From JALQUL01 sp040382935 (lineage in GTDB: Bacteria; Pseudomonadota; Gammaproteobacteria; Burkholderiales; Burkholderiaceae_C), in NCBI GenBank assembly GCA_040382935.1, contig JBEIEP010000010.1, positions 9,761 to 73,760 of the forward strand: DNA of 64,000 nt. Reading direction: 5' to 3'. Numbering within the stretch: position 1 is the first letter of the stretch; each line of letters begins with the position of its first letter. A program made the translations under genes and the position numbers. The notes under the pieces are model-generated. The model had not been told where the DNA came from. It saw nothing but the letters and a program-made list of their open reading frames with translations, and did not search any database. Positions 63,713-64,000 of this stretch are shown piece by piece.

Positions 63713-64000
63713 TTAACCCACGGCGCTCAGGCTAGAAGTTCGCCCTGCAGGGCTAACTTCTAGCGCCGCACGTTGCCCCACGCTGGCCTCACGCCACTCC
63801 CAATAATCTTGCATATCTAGGTATAGCCGCTCGGCCCAGCTCTCATTGGTTTCGGCTAACAAGGCACCTACCAGCCGTTTGGCGCTTTGCTCGTTTGGAA
63901 ATATACGAATCACCCGCTCACGTCGTCGTACCTCCTCATTCAGCCGCTCCTGCATGTTCGTGCTGCGTAGCCGCTTTCTGTATTTCTCGGGCAGCGCAAA
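63713..64000 (-). CDS. IS256-family transposase, C-terminal part (5' end outside window)
   Basis: The minus-strand frame is open from the window edge to the stop at 63713, 95 codons. FALPEKYRKRLRSTNMQERL, then NEEVRRRERVIRIFPNEQS, is the conserved C-terminal block of IS256/Mutator-type transposases (usually TNxxERxNxEIRRRxRVxxIFPN). The catalytic DDE residues would be mostly outside the window. The right inverted repeat of the element should lie between 63580 and 63712, but I could not define it. Confidence 0.85.
   Translation of the reverse strand, partial: FALPEKYRKRLRSTNMQERLNEEVRRRERVIRIFPNEQSAKRLVGALLAETNESWAERLYLDMQDYWEWREASVGQRAALEVSPAGRTSSLSAVG

Overview
The window looks like a chromosomal piece of a betaproteobacterium of the order Burkholderiales, most likely Comamonadaceae-like (Rhodoferax/Polaromonas/Limnohabitans type). 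This rests on the protein sequences and on gene neighbourhoods I recognise from that group: smc-zipA-ligA, dapC-dapD-PilT/U-like-dapE-prmB, glnD-map, and mltG-tmk-holB-tatD. Most of the DNA is of moderate GC. One 10.7 kb gene and its upstream region (about 32.2-44.9 kb) are clearly AT-rich. No rRNA, tRNA or CRISPR array was seen.

Region 1 (1-16.6 kb) is mainly a purine salvage and catabolism locus. A partial Cys/His-rich exported protein comes first, then scoAB (3-oxoacid CoA-transferase). xdhAB (xanthine dehydrogenase) is divergent from a BMP-type ABC importer (ATPase, two permeases, lipoprotein receptor), which is followed by an adenine-deaminase-type enzyme, a second BMP-type binding protein and guanine deaminase. 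Together they can import purines and convert adenine and guanine through hypoxanthine and xanthine towards urate. Two 161-bp inverted MITE copies, each flanked by CTAG, bracket the scoAB-to-guaD block. dcd and a branched-chain-amino-acid-type binding protein follow.

Region 2 (16.6-25.4 kb, minus strand) holds a YheS-type ABC-F ATPase, prmB, dapE, a PilT/PilU-family ATPase, dapD, dapC and an exonuclease/GIY-YIG fusion. Region 3 (25.5-32.2 kb, plus strand) is smc-zipA-ligA.

Region 4 (32.2-44.9 kb) is an accessory insertion: an AT-rich leader, an IS5-family element with recognisable inverted repeats and a TTAA target duplication, and a single 3,573-codon gene. That gene encodes a giant RTX-type (type I secretion) protein with a roughly 950-residue N-terminal part I cannot assign. 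The part contains clusters of hydrophobic segments and is followed by about 16 RTX super-units. Four non-RTX beta-rich inserts interrupt these, two of them discoidin-like. The IS sits only 24 bp from the start codon, so native control of the giant gene has probably been changed.

Region 5 (45-52.7 kb, minus strand) is glnD, map, a Cds1-type cysteine desulfhydrase, miaA, a Bcr/CflA-type MFS exporter and ygfZ, tightly packed. Region 6 (52.9-58.5 kb) is mltG-tmk-holB-tatD and an ankyrin protein, convergent with an MltB-family lytic transglycosylase. Region 7 (58.6-64 kb) is an NMT1/SsuA-type ABC importer whose promoter carries the same TGTATACA core as the xdh/purine-importer promoter. Then come a prlC (oligopeptidase A) gene interrupted by one in-frame TAA and the 3' part of an IS256-family transposase at the window edge.
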